From Photobacterium sp. DA100 (GTDB lineage: Bacteria > Pseudomonadota > Gammaproteobacteria > Enterobacterales > Vibrionaceae): a stretch of DNA of 64,000 nucleotides. Below, piece after piece: positions 26,247-34,708 of the stretch. The position numbers were made by a program, and so were the translations under genes. Under the pieces are notes generated by a model. That model was not told the DNA's origin and ran no database searches. It worked only from the letters and a program-made list of their open reading frames with translations. Numbering within the stretch: position 1 is the first letter of the stretch; every line of letters begins with the position of its first letter. The stretch covers positions 2,075,192 to 2,139,191 of the forward strand of contig NZ_CP119424.1 in NCBI RefSeq assembly GCF_029223585.1, given 5' to 3'.

Positions 26247-27173
26247 TTAAATCGTTGGCATTGCGTCGGCAGGGATCACAGCCCCACGGTACTGGATAAC
26301 CGTTGATGCAACCTGGTGGCCTGCATGAGCGGCTTGGGTTGCCGAGCCGCCGGTGAAACGCTTGGCTAGGTAGCCACCGCTGAACGAGTCGCCTGCAGCG
26401 GTGGTGTCGACAACCTTGTCGGCCACTAGGGCAGGGACAAATACATTCTGCTCTGCGGTGACAACAAGGCAGGCATCTTTACCGCGCTTGATCGTAATTT
26501 CGGTCACGCCGGCACCCTGGGTACGTTCGATACACTCTTCTAGCGTTTCATCGCCGAACAGCAGCTGCTCGTCGTCGAAAGTCAGTAGTGCGATGTCAGT
26601 TAGCGATAGCATGCGAAGGTAGGCTTCCTGGGCTTCTTTCACACAAGCCCAAAGCTTCGGGCGGTAGTTGTTGTCGAACAACACCTTGCCACCTTTGCCT
26701 TTGAAATCTTCCAAGAAAGTAAATAGCTGCTCGCGGCTTGCTGCCGTCAGGATCGCGAGGCTGATACCACTTAGGTAAATCGCATCAAATGCCATCAGGC
26801 TATTTAGCAGGTCTGTACTTTGCTCTTGTTCAAGCAGGTATTTAGCTGCTGCATCGCTGCGCCAGTAGTGGAAGCTGCGCTCACCCGTGCTGTCGGTTTC
26901 GATATAGTAAAGGCCAGGCAGTTTACCTTCCAGGCGAAGCACCAAGTCAGTACTGATCCCTTCCTTGTTCCAAGCTGCCAACATTTCATCACTGAAGCTG
27001 TCGTTACCCAGAGCTGTTACGTAGGTGGTGTTGATGTCCTTGCCCTTGGTCAGGCGGGACAGGTATACCGCTGTGTTAAGGGTATCGCCACCAAAAGTAC
27101 GGGTTAGTTGGTCATTGGCTTGTTGCAGTTCAATCATGCACTCGCCAAGAATGGCAATGTTCATTGTAGCCAT
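26247..27173 (-). CDS. kdgK: 2-dehydro-3-deoxygluconate (KDG) kinase
   Basis: PfkB-family sugar kinase of 308 residues that phosphorylates KDG at O6 with ATP. It opens with MNIAILGECMIELQ and FGGDTLNTAVYLSRL (substrate-side glycine motif) and ends with DTTAAGDSFSGGYLAKRF, the ATP/anion-hole signature with the catalytic Asp. GGAG five bases upstream supports the start at 27173; MNIA at 27164 is the alternative. It lies between kdgF and eda in one operon, which fixes KDG rather than another sugar as the likely substrate. Confidence 0.95.
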   Translation of the reverse strand: MATMNIAILGECMIELQQANDQLTRTFGGDTLNTAVYLSRLTKGKDINTTYVTALGNDSFSDEMLAAWNKEGISTDLVLRLEGKLPGLYYIETDSTGERSFHYWRSDAAAKYLLEQEQSTDLLNSLMAFDAIYLSGISLAILTAASREQLFTFLEDFKGKGGKVLFDNNYRPKLWACVKEAQEAYLRMLSLTDIALLTFDDEQLLFGDETLEECIERTQGAGVTEITIKRGKDACLVVTAEQNVFVPALVADKVVDTTAAGDSFSGGYLAKRFTGGSATQAAHAGHQVASTVIQYRGAVIPADAMPTI

Positions 27174-27231
27174 ACATACTCCGAAAAAGGGATGGGGATG
27201 AGCGCCGGTGGCCCTCCCCCCATCAAGGTAA

Positions 27232-27561
27232 TTACTTCAAAAAGTCCTGACGAACGGGTGAGAACATATCTAGCAGGATACTGCCTTCTTCAAGGGCTAC
27301 TGCACCGTGAACCGCTAGTTTTTTAGCGATGTACGCATCGCCTTTTTTCAGTACGCGCTTCTCGCCGTCAACTTCCGCTTCGAAGCTACCTTCAACGACG
27401 TAACCGATTTGGTCGTGGATATCGTGGGCATGTGGGTGGCCAATCGCCCCTTTGGCAAAGATCAGGTGTACTGCCATCAGATCTTCAGTGTGACCAACGA
27501 TTTTACGCTGGATGCCGTCGCCTAGATCTTCCCACTCAGTGTTGTTGATATCGAAAAACAT
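27232..27561 (-). CDS. kdgF: KdgF, cupin that linearises unsaturated monouronate
   Basis: A 109-residue single-cupin enzyme. KdgF proteins speed the opening of the 4,5-unsaturated monouronates made by alginate and pectin lyases into the linear keto form used by the DEH/DKI pathways. The metal site is visible as His44, His46 and Gln51 in HPHAHDIHDQIGYVVEG plus His85 in KKLAVHGAV, a spacing that agrees with characterised KdgF. The longer frame to 27618 begins in untranslated leader; ATG 27561 is preferred, preceded by GGGAG. It sits between the symporter and kdgK genes, so the three reactions are co-expressed. Confidence 0.93.
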   Translation of the reverse strand: MFFDINNTEWEDLGDGIQRKIVGHTEDLMAVHLIFAKGAIGHPHAHDIHDQIGYVVEGSFEAEVDGEKRVLKKGDAYIAKKLAVHGAVALEEGSILLDMFSPVRQDFLK

Positions 27562-27642
27562 TGTGTGATTCTCCCGAAAATAATGTGTTGAAATAATACA
27601 ATTAAAAATAGGGTACAAAGGTTCAGACTTTGTTGTTATTGG

Positions 27643-29409
27643 TTAAGCCGTGCTCGTCTCGGCTGTGGCTTCAGGCTTTTTTCTTGAAGCACTCACCAGC
27701 AAAATACCGACCGTTAGCACGATAGAGCCACACAAAATAAACAGTCCGCGCCCTGATGGATCATTCGGGATCATAGCCATAGCCAGAATACCAAAGCCAG
27801 CTACGCTGATTAGGTTACCCAGCATTGAACGCTGCGCTGTATCTAGCGATTGCTGCTCGTCACCACCAGAAACAAGCGGGGTATTCCAGTTTTCAAATAG
27901 TTTCTCTACTTCTTTCTCACGCTCGACCGTTAGGCCTTTGTAGAAGAATTTAGTCATGATGAACCAGCCACCGGTGAACACAACGTGTGCTGCCAGGCTC
28001 AGACCAACCACCAGATCACTCCACTCACGCCCTGTTAGCGGTTGCTCGAGGCCAAACAGGCCCTCGATGTGGTGCGCTTTCAGTGCAATACCGAAGATGA
28101 AGGAAACCACCCCACCCACAACCAGCGTTGACCAACCAGCCCAGTCAGGCGTCTTGCGGATCCACATACCCAGAAGGACAGGGATCAGCATTGGGAAGCC
28201 AATCAGGGCACCGATGTTCAGTACGATATCGAACAGGCTCAAGTGGCGCAGAGAGTTAATGAATAGACCAATTGAAATGATGATGAAGCCCATCATGATA
28301 GTGGTCAGCTTACTGACAATAATCAGCTCTTTCTGGTTTGCATGAGGTCGGAAGATCGGCTGGTAGAAGTTACAAACGAAGATACCGGCGTTACGGTTCA
28401 GACCAGAGTCCATTGAAGACATGGTTGCGGCAAACATTGCTGACATCAGCAGGCCAACCATACCGGCAGGCATTACATTCTGCACGAAGGCTAGATAAGC
28501 GGCATCACCTGCCTTGTCACCCATTGAGGCGTACTGTGCTGCAAAGTCAGGCATGAATGCACTCACGTACCATGGCGGCAGGAACCAGATAATCGGGCCT
28601 ACAACCATTAGGATACAGGCAAGACCTGCGGCTTTACGCGCATTCTCACTGTCTTTTGCTGCAAGGTAGCGGTAAGCATTGATACCGTTGTTCATGACAC
28701 CAAACTGCTTAACAAAGATGAATACTACCCAAAGAATGAAAATACTGATGTAGTTTAGGTTGTTACCAATCAGGAAGTTACCCTGGAAGTTGTCAACGAT
28801 GTTGCCAATACCCCCACCGTGGAAGTACGCTGCAATCGCACAGGTGATAGTTACCGCCATGATGACCAGCATCTGCATGAAGTCAGAGGCAATAACGGCC
28901 CATGAGCCACCCGTTACCGCCATCAGCATCAGTACGATACCGGTGAAGATAATGGTCGCTTCCATCGGGATGTTGAAAACGGCCGCCACAAAAATTGCCA
29001 AGCCATTTAGCCAAACACCTGCTGAAATCAGGCTGTCAGGCATACTGCCCCAAGTGAAGAATTGCTCTGTGGTTTTGCCAAAACGCATACGGATGGCATC
29101 AATCGCTGTCACTACACGTAGTTGGCGGAATTTTGGTGCGAAATACAGATAGTTGAGGAAATAACCGAAGGCATTTGCCAAGAACAAAATAACGACGGCG
29201 AAACCATCTGTAAATGCTTTCCCTGCTGCACCGGTAAACGTCCATGCTGAAAATTGTGTCATGAAGGCGGTAGCACCTACCATCCACCATAACATTTTAC
29301 CTCCCCCCCTGAAGTAATCACTGGTCGAGGTGGTGAACTTCCTGAACATCCACCCGATCGCGATGAGAAATAGGAAATAGGCCAGAACTACGAAAGTATC
29401 AATGGTCAT
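27643..29409 (-). CDS. Sodium:solute symporter for alginate-derived uronates (ToaA/ToaB-like), copy 1
   Basis: A 588-residue SSS-family transporter with about 14-15 hydrophobic segments. It is a close paralogue of the symporter at 38991-40772 (for example MLWWMVGATAFMTQFSAWTFTGAAGKA and AGMVGLLMSAMFAATMSSMDSGLNRNAGIF in both). In Vibrio splendidus such proteins (Toa) import oligo-alginate or unsaturated monomer with Na+. It is the first gene of the operon with kdgF, kdgK and eda. The promoter region holds a CRP-like site, a TTGTANTACAA operator and a -10 in the same order and spacing as at copy 2. It is divergent from the tandem PL17 lyases. Confidence 0.92.
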   Translation of the reverse strand: MTIDTFVVLAYFLFLIAIGWMFRKFTTSTSDYFRGGGKMLWWMVGATAFMTQFSAWTFTGAAGKAFTDGFAVVILFLANAFGYFLNYLYFAPKFRQLRVVTAIDAIRMRFGKTTEQFFTWGSMPDSLISAGVWLNGLAIFVAAVFNIPMEATIIFTGIVLMLMAVTGGSWAVIASDFMQMLVIMAVTITCAIAAYFHGGGIGNIVDNFQGNFLIGNNLNYISIFILWVVFIFVKQFGVMNNGINAYRYLAAKDSENARKAAGLACILMVVGPIIWFLPPWYVSAFMPDFAAQYASMGDKAGDAAYLAFVQNVMPAGMVGLLMSAMFAATMSSMDSGLNRNAGIFVCNFYQPIFRPHANQKELIIVSKLTTIMMGFIIISIGLFINSLRHLSLFDIVLNIGALIGFPMLIPVLLGMWIRKTPDWAGWSTLVVGGVVSFIFGIALKAHHIEGLFGLEQPLTGREWSDLVVGLSLAAHVVFTGGWFIMTKFFYKGLTVEREKEVEKLFENWNTPLVSGGDEQQSLDTAQRSMLGNLISVAGFGILAMAMIPNDPSGRGLFILCGSIVLTVGILLVSASRKKPEATAETSTA

Positions 29410-29717
29410 CTTTATCAGCCTTAAGTTTATCGAATTGGCGCTAGTGTAATAACTGAAAAGTTATATTGTAATACAAGGTGGGTGTTTTCGTGACCTCAAT
29501 CAAGTTTATTTTCCGTGCTGCAAAGTGATTTTTGATTTTGTTTGTTTTTTTGTCTTTTGTAATCATGGTCTTATGTTTGTATTTTGATATAGATCAATTC
29601 GTGTTTTGAAATGTGATGGCAGTCGAGTTTTTTCAATGCAGTAATGAAATAAAAATCTATTTGTATTATTTTATGCTCATAAAGAGGTGTGGTATACGCT
29701 CTAACTTAGAGGTTAAT
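29410..29717. promoter_or_regulatory. Divergent control region between symporter 1 and the PL17 lyases
   Basis: Minus-strand promoter of the symporter: CRP-like GTGA-N6-TCAA (29490-29503), then the operator TTGTAATACAA (29466-29476), then -10 TATAAC (29465-29460 on the minus strand), with 50 bases to the ATG. On the plus-strand side a half CRP-like AAATGTGA (29609-29616) lies about 100 bases before the PL17 start; no second full operator is seen there. Confidence 0.6.
29466..29476. promoter_or_regulatory. TTGTANTACAA operator, FadR-type, at symporter 1
   Basis: TTGTAATACAA, a perfect palindrome apart from its centre. It fits the TNGTnnnACNA form known for FadR-subfamily GntR regulators and is adjacent to the symporter -10. 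Related sites occur at 34199, 38590 and 38923. Confidence 0.7.
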
Positions 29718-31859
29718 ATGAACACAACAATACTGCCCGTGTTACTTTCAAATGAAGAACTTGCTGATTTGCATAAAGAAATCGGTCGCCCTTCATTAAT
29801 GGGCAAAACGATTGCTAAGCTGCAGGCTGAGCTTGAGCAATATATGGCGCTACCAATGGACGTTCCTGGTCACGGTGAGGCTGGTGGCTATGAGCACAAC
29901 AAGCACAAGCAAAACTACCAATACATCAACCTTGCTGGGCGTTTGTTCCTGATCACGAAAGATGAGCGTTATGCCGAGTATGCTGGCAAGCTATTGGCAA
30001 TGTATGCTGACAAATACCTCACCTTTGATTTCCATATCCAGCGCAATACCAACCCTCCGGGTCGTTTGTTCCACCAAATTCTCAATGAGCACATGTGGTT
30101 GATGTATGCAAGTTTAGGCTATTCTTGCATCAGTGCGTGGCTTTCTCAGGCGCAGCGTAGCCACATCGTGGAGCGGTTATTCAAGCCGATGCTGGAGATG
30201 TTTACCGAAAAGTACGGCCATGATTTTGACCGCATTCATAACCACGGTATCTGGGCGGTGGCGGCTGTCGGGATCTGCGGTATCGCCATTGGTGAGCGCA
30301 AGTATCTTGAGATGTCGGTGTTCGGCCTCAATGGTGACGGCGAAACTGGTGGCTTCCTGGCTCAGATCTCCAAGCTGTTTGCCCCTTCTGGTTACTACAT
30401 GGAAGGCCCGTATTACCACCGCTTTGCGATCCGTCCGCTAGCCGTGTTTGTCGAAGTGCTGCACCGCCACATGCCTGAGTTGGACATCTACAACTACAAA
30501 GGCCAGGTGATTAAGCAGACTACCCAGGCCCTTTTGGCTACTGCCTACCCGAACGGGCTGTTCCCGGCGTTGAACGATGCGTCAAAGACCATGGCTATCA
30601 CAGACATGGGAGTCGTGGTTGCCGTCAGCATGTACTTCAAGCGCTACGGCTTTGATAAGAACTTGCTGGGCATGGCCCAGATCCAAAATCAGGTCTGGAT
30701 GCACCCGTGTGGCCAGGCCCTTTCCGAAGCGTGTGATGCCGAGGCGACGATCGAACCGCCGTTCTGGCCGAGCGTGGAGCTGAACGAAGGATCAGACGGT
30801 ACGTGTGGCGCACAGGGCTTCCTGCGTATGAAGGCGAAAGACAAAGACATCTGCCAGCTTTCCATGAACTATGGCCAGCACGGTATGGACCATGGCCATT
30901 TCGATACCTTGGGGATCGCTTTCTACAACCGAGGTCAAGAAGTACTTCGTGAATACGGTTTTGCCCGCTGGGTGAATGTTGAGCCGAAATTCGGCGGACG
31001 CTACCTGGACGAGAATAAGAGCTACGCCCGCCAGACCATCAACCACAACAGTGTGACGGTGGATGAGGGTTGCCAGAACCAGTTCGATATCAAGCGTGCA
31101 GACAGTGTGCACGGCAAGCCGCATTTCTTCATGGGTGAAGGTACCGAGCTGCAGGCGATGAGTGCCTTTGCCGACGAGCATTACCCGGGAATGGGGATGC
31201 AGCGCACCGTGATGATGCTGAAATCCGATATGCTGGAGAGTCCACTGCTGATCGATCTGTACCGCCTAACGAGCGATAAACCGCACCAGTACGACTACTC
31301 GCACCAGTACCAAGGCCAGATCATCCGTACCGACTTCGAGTACAAGACCAATACCGAGCTCCATCCGCTGGGTGATAACTATGGATACCAGCACCTATGG
31401 AGCCTGGCCCGTGGCGAAGCCGGTAGCAATGCGTTGATCAGCTGGCTGCAGGGTAACAGTTACTACACCTGGCTTGGCACCAGCTCAAGCGCTGACAACG
31501 AAGTGATCTTCACCCAGACCGGTGCCAATGATCCGCAGTTTAACCTGCGTTATGAAAACAGTTTTATCTTACGAACCACGGGCAAAGACTTGCTGTTCGC
31601 CTCGGCATTGGAGACCCATGGTTACTTCAATGAAGCGGTGGAAGCCTCCGTCAATGCCCGTGGCAAGCTTCACCAGATTAAAGTGCTGGCTCACAGCGAG
31701 ACCGGCTCGGTAGTTGCCATTGAAGGGGAAGGCATCCGCTTCACAGTGATGGTGAGCAACCAGCCTAATGTGACCGACACGACCGAACATCGAATTATCA
31801 TCAACGACAAGACTTATAGCTGGAAAGGATTCCTTGCTGTTGAGCAGGAGACGAAATAA
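29718..31859 (+). CDS. PL17-family oligoalginate lyase, copy 1 (cytoplasmic)
   Basis: A 713-residue exo-type lyase that releases unsaturated monouronate from alginate oligomers by beta-elimination. It has no signal peptide, so it acts in the cytoplasm after import. The N-terminal alpha/alpha toroid carries RIHNHGIWAVAAVG (Asn175-His176) and SGYYMEGPYYHRF (Tyr226/227, Tyr232/233), matching the Asn-His and Tyr catalytic sites of PL17. The C-terminal heparinase II/III-like beta domain has MDHGHFDTLG (His392, His394), a likely metal site, and KFGGRYLDENKSY. The ATG at 29718 follows AGAGG; the frame upstream to 29613 is leader. Its stop overlaps the next start (TAATG). The next gene is a clear paralogue. 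Such pairs are called oalB and oalC in V. splendidus. Confidence 0.93.
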   Translation: MNTTILPVLLSNEELADLHKEIGRPSLMGKTIAKLQAELEQYMALPMDVPGHGEAGGYEHNKHKQNYQYINLAGRLFLITKDERYAEYAGKLLAMYADKYLTFDFHIQRNTNPPGRLFHQILNEHMWLMYASLGYSCISAWLSQAQRSHIVERLFKPMLEMFTEKYGHDFDRIHNHGIWAVAAVGICGIAIGERKYLEMSVFGLNGDGETGGFLAQISKLFAPSGYYMEGPYYHRFAIRPLAVFVEVLHRHMPELDIYNYKGQVIKQTTQALLATAYPNGLFPALNDASKTMAITDMGVVVAVSMYFKRYGFDKNLLGMAQIQNQVWMHPCGQALSEACDAEATIEPPFWPSVELNEGSDGTCGAQGFLRMKAKDKDICQLSMNYGQHGMDHGHFDTLGIAFYNRGQEVLREYGFARWVNVEPKFGGRYLDENKSYARQTINHNSVTVDEGCQNQFDIKRADSVHGKPHFFMGEGTELQAMSAFADEHYPGMGMQRTVMMLKSDMLESPLLIDLYRLTSDKPHQYDYSHQYQGQIIRTDFEYKTNTELHPLGDNYGYQHLWSLARGEAGSNALISWLQGNSYYTWLGTSSSADNEVIFTQTGANDPQFNLRYENSFILRTTGKDLLFASALETHGYFNEAVEASVNARGKLHQIKVLAHSETGSVVAIEGEGIRFTVMVSNQPNVTDTTEHRIIINDKTYSWKGFLAVEQETK

Positions 31860-34009
31860 TGACGTATCAACCATTACTGATGAGCTTCGACGAAGCCGCT
31901 ATCCTTCGTGAAGATCTGGGTAAAGATACCCTGATGGGCAATGCACTGGCCCGTGACATTGCAAAACTGGAAGACTACATCGCAACGGTTGGTATCGAAG
32001 TACCTGGCCACGGCGAAGGGGGCGGCTATGAGCACAACCGTCACAAGCAAAATTACATCCATATGGATATTGCCGGCCGTTTGTACCTGATCACCGAGAA
32101 CGAAGCGTACCGTGATTACATCCGTAACCTGCTGGTGGCCTATGCCGAGGTTTACCCGACGTTGGAGCTGAACGTCAGCCTTGACAGTAATCACCCCGGC
32201 CGTATCTTCCACCAGACGCTGAACGAGAACATGTGGATGCTTTACGCGTCTTGTGCGTATAGCTGTATCCACCACACCTTGCCTGATGACGAGCGCCGCC
32301 TGATCGAAAACGATCTGTTCCAGATCATGGCGGATATGTTTGTCGACACCTATGCGCACGACTTCGATATCATCCACAACCACGGTCTGTGGGCGGTAGC
32401 AGGTGTGGGTATCTGTGGTTACGCTATCCAGAACCTGGACATCGTGGATAAGGCGCTATACGGTTTGAAAGGCGACAGCGTTAGCGGTGGCTTCCTGGCT
32501 CAGCTTTCTCAGCTTTTCTCGCCAGACGGCTACTACATGGAAGGCCCTTACTACCACCGCTTCTCACTGCGCCCAATTCAATTGTTTGCCGAAGCGATTG
32601 AGCGTCGTCAGCCTGAGGTGGGTATTTTTGCCCATAAAGATGGCGTGATTAAAACAACCAGCTACGCGGTCATGTCAACGGCATTCCCGGACGGTACGCT
32701 ACCGGCTTTGAACGACTCGTCTAAGACCATGGACATCAACGATGAAGGCGTTCTGATCAGTACCAGTGCTTGTTTCGGTCGCTACGAAGAAGACGCCAAC
32801 CTACTGGCGATGGCTGCTCACCAGAAAGATGTGTGGGTGCATATATCGGGTAAGAAACTGTCTGACGCGGTAGCGAAAGAAGCGTCTATCCCTGCATTTA
32901 ACTGGGGTAGCCTGTTTGTGACTGATGGCCCTGAGGGCGACAAGGGTGGCCTGACTATCCTGCGTCACCGTGACAGTAAAGATGAAGATACCATGGCCTT
33001 GCTCTGGTTCGGCCAGCACGGCTCAGATCACCAGTACCACTCGGCACTGGATCACGGTCACTACGACGGCCTGCACCTGAGCATATTCAACAAGGGCCAC
33101 GAAACCCTGCACGACTACGGTTTCGGTCGCTGGGTAAACGTTGAGCCTAAGTTCGGTGGTCGCTACATTCCCGAGAACAAGAGCTACTGCAAGCAAACTA
33201 TCGCTCACAACACGGTAGTTGTTGACCGCAAGACCCAGAACGAATTCAACACGGCATTGGCAGAATCCCGTAACGGTGAATTGCACTTCTTCAAGACTGA
33301 AAACGAAGACTTCCAGGGCATGAGCGGCATCGTACGCGAATACTACGCCGGTGTAGATATGCAGCGTAGCGTGCTATTGGCGAAAGTTGACGGTATCGAA
33401 AACCCATTGATCATCGACTTATACCGCTTGAGCACTGAAGACGAGCACGAGTATGACTTCCCAGTACACCACAGGGGCCAGATCATCCGCACCGATTTCG
33501 ACTACCAGGCAAACGCCAGCTTGAAGCCAATGGGCGAAAGCGATGGCTACCAGCACATCTGGCAAGTTGCGCAGGGCGAAGTATCAGGCAGCTCGCTGGT
33601 TAGCTGGTTGCATGACAACTGCTACTACAGCATGGTGAGCTCTGCGGGTAATAGTGGTGAAGTGATCTTCGGTCGCCTGGGTGCCAACGATCCCGACTTC
33701 AACCTGCGTTCTGAGCCAATGTTCGTACTGCGCCAGAAAGCGAAATCTCATCTGTTCGCCAACGTGCTGGAAACTCACGGTTACTTTAACGAAGCGGTAG
33801 AGGCCTCGGTTGATGCCCGCGGTAAGGTTGCGCGCATTGAAGTGGTTGGTATGGATGATGTAGCTTCTGTTGTTCGCCTGCATCTTGTTGATGGCCAGGC
33901 TCTGACCTATGCGGTCTCTAACCAAACTGGCGGTCTGCAAGACGGCAAGCACGAAGTACGCTTCGCTGGCGAGAGCTTCAGCTGGGAAGGCCCTTTCGCA
34001 CAGCTATAA
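31859..34009 (+). CDS. PL17-family oligoalginate lyase, copy 2 (cytoplasmic)
   Basis: A 716-residue paralogue of the preceding lyase, read from an ATG that shares one base with its stop (TAATG), so the two are translationally coupled. It keeps PGHGEGGGYEHNRHKQNY, the Asn-His pair in IIHNHGLWAVAGVG, the Tyr cluster in DGYYMEGPYYHRFSLRP and the C-domain HYDGLHLSIF/GFGRWVNVEPKFGGRYIPENKSY. It has no signal peptide. It differs from copy 1 by a longer loop before the metal site (WFGQHGSDHQYHSALDHGHYDG), which may change substrate preference, for example for mannuronate versus guluronate ends; that is inference. It is followed by two terminator hairpins. Confidence 0.93.
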   Translation: MTYQPLLMSFDEAAILREDLGKDTLMGNALARDIAKLEDYIATVGIEVPGHGEGGGYEHNRHKQNYIHMDIAGRLYLITENEAYRDYIRNLLVAYAEVYPTLELNVSLDSNHPGRIFHQTLNENMWMLYASCAYSCIHHTLPDDERRLIENDLFQIMADMFVDTYAHDFDIIHNHGLWAVAGVGICGYAIQNLDIVDKALYGLKGDSVSGGFLAQLSQLFSPDGYYMEGPYYHRFSLRPIQLFAEAIERRQPEVGIFAHKDGVIKTTSYAVMSTAFPDGTLPALNDSSKTMDINDEGVLISTSACFGRYEEDANLLAMAAHQKDVWVHISGKKLSDAVAKEASIPAFNWGSLFVTDGPEGDKGGLTILRHRDSKDEDTMALLWFGQHGSDHQYHSALDHGHYDGLHLSIFNKGHETLHDYGFGRWVNVEPKFGGRYIPENKSYCKQTIAHNTVVVDRKTQNEFNTALAESRNGELHFFKTENEDFQGMSGIVREYYAGVDMQRSVLLAKVDGIENPLIIDLYRLSTEDEHEYDFPVHHRGQIIRTDFDYQANASLKPMGESDGYQHIWQVAQGEVSGSSLVSWLHDNCYYSMVSSAGNSGEVIFGRLGANDPDFNLRSEPMFVLRQKAKSHLFANVLETHGYFNEAVEASVDARGKVARIEVVGMDDVASVVRLHLVDGQALTYAVSNQTGGLQDGKHEVRFAGESFSWEGPFAQL

Positions 34010-34023
34010 TTTTATGTCATAAC

Positions 34024-34053
34024 AAAAGCCGGGCTCGCGAGTCCGGCTTTTTT
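34024..34053 (+). terminator. Terminator after the PL17 pair
   Basis: AAAAGCCGG (34024-34032) and CCGGCTTTTTT (34043-34053) with a ten-base loop. A second hairpin, ACCCTGAT/ATCAGGGT (34063-34088) with TTT after it, follows closely and may act as a back-up. Confidence 0.88.
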
Positions 34054-34198
34054 ACGTTTAAGACCCTGATGCAGAAATGTATCAGGGTTTTGTATTATTA
34101 ATAGGGTCATGATGGATATGTAAACGAGATCTGTATCACGAAATTGTCAAGTTGTAGCCAATGAATTACGAATTTAGCGCCACGCCGCTTTTGGTATA

Positions 34199-34227
34199 TT
34201 GTATTACAAGTTGGGTGATCTTATAAT
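34199..34227 (+). promoter_or_regulatory. Promoter of sRNA copy 1, with FadR-type operator over the -35
   Basis: -10 TATAAT at 34222-34227; 17 bases upstream a weak -35 TTGTAT (34199-34204). The palindrome TTGTATTACAA (34199-34209) covers the -35. This is the same operator form as at both symporter promoters, so binding should block polymerase. Confidence 0.65.
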
Positions 34228-34345
34228 GCAGCCATCAATCGAGATAGCCGTTCCTCAAGTGGCTACCCTGAGACTGACTTATTATAACAATCTACTTCCT
34301 AACTTAAGCTTTGCCTTGTCTAACAGCGCTCTAGGACGGAGCGCT
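34220..34345 (+). repeat. Direct repeat, copy 1 (126 bp)
   Basis: Identical to 34479-34604 apart from one base (G at 34259, A at 34518). The repeat begins just before the -10 and ends at the close of the terminator stem; flanks on both sides differ. Confidence 0.95.
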
Positions 34346-34351
34346 TTTTTT
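34234..34351 (+). ncRNA. Candidate small RNA, copy 1
   Basis: Predicted transcript of about 118 nt, from an A seven bases after a perfect TATAAT to the T7 run at 34345-34351. The 3' end is a textbook intrinsic terminator, AGCGCTC-TAGGACG-GAGCGCT. The 5' part can form TAGCC...GGCTA with loop GTTCCTCAAGT. A pyrimidine-rich, probably unpaired middle contains ACTTCCT, which is complementary to Shine-Dalgarno sequences. There is no ORF with a start and ribosome site. I do not recognise it as Qrr, Spot 42, GcvB, CsrB or another sRNA I know. Its promoter carries the alginate-island operator, so uronate-dependent expression is likely. Confidence 0.68.
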
Positions 34352-34457
34352 AGCTAAATTGCAGGGGCGAGCTTTGTTCGTCACCCCCACCCTTTATTCT
34401 GCTATCCGTTAATTGCTGTTTTTTGAAATTGCGTTTTATTATTTTAGGTATAATGTT

Positions 34458-34486
34458 TTGCAATGTCGATTTTCTTCGCTTATAAT
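34458..34486 (+). promoter_or_regulatory. Promoter of sRNA copy 2
   Basis: -35 TTGCAA (34458-34463), 17-base spacer, -10 TATAAT (34481-34486). The region upstream of the -10 is unrelated to that of copy 1 and lacks the TTGTANTACAA operator. Confidence 0.6.
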
Positions 34487-34604
34487 GCAGCCATCAATCG
34501 AGATAGCCGTTCCTCAAATGGCTACCCTGAGACTGACTTATTATAACAATCTACTTCCTAACTTAAGCTTTGCCTTGTCTAACAGCGCTCTAGGACGGAG
34601 CGCT
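34479..34604 (+). repeat. Direct repeat, copy 2 (126 bp)
   Basis: Offset of 259 bases from copy 1, 125 of 126 positions identical. Confidence 0.95.
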
Positions 34605-34612
34605 ATTTTTTT
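34493..34612 (+). ncRNA. Candidate small RNA, copy 2
   Basis: Same predicted transcript as copy 1 with one loop change (CAAG to CAAA at 34518), ending at T7 (34606-34612) after the same AGCGCTC/GAGCGCT stem. An overlapping 100-codon frame (34413-34715) runs through promoter and terminator and is not coding. It differs from copy 1 in its upstream control region, so the two RNAs could be made under different conditions but act on the same targets. Confidence 0.68.
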
Positions 34613-34708
34613 GCCTGTTTTTCGCCTTCCCGAAATTCTTGTCAAAGGTTTCTCAGCATTCTCTCGGTGTCTCTGTGAGTTGATTCAATCGGATACATTG
34701 CCTAGTTG

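Noticed and set aside
27591..27601. AAATAATACAA before kdgF as a further FadR-type operator
   Set aside because: Only 8 of 11 positions match, the GT half of the core is missing, and kdgF is transcribed with the upstream symporter gene.
34220..34604. Direct repeats as integron attC sites or a CRISPR-like array
   Set aside because: Only two units, no RYYYAAC/GTTRRRY ends, no spacer pattern; each unit has a -10 box and a terminator instead.
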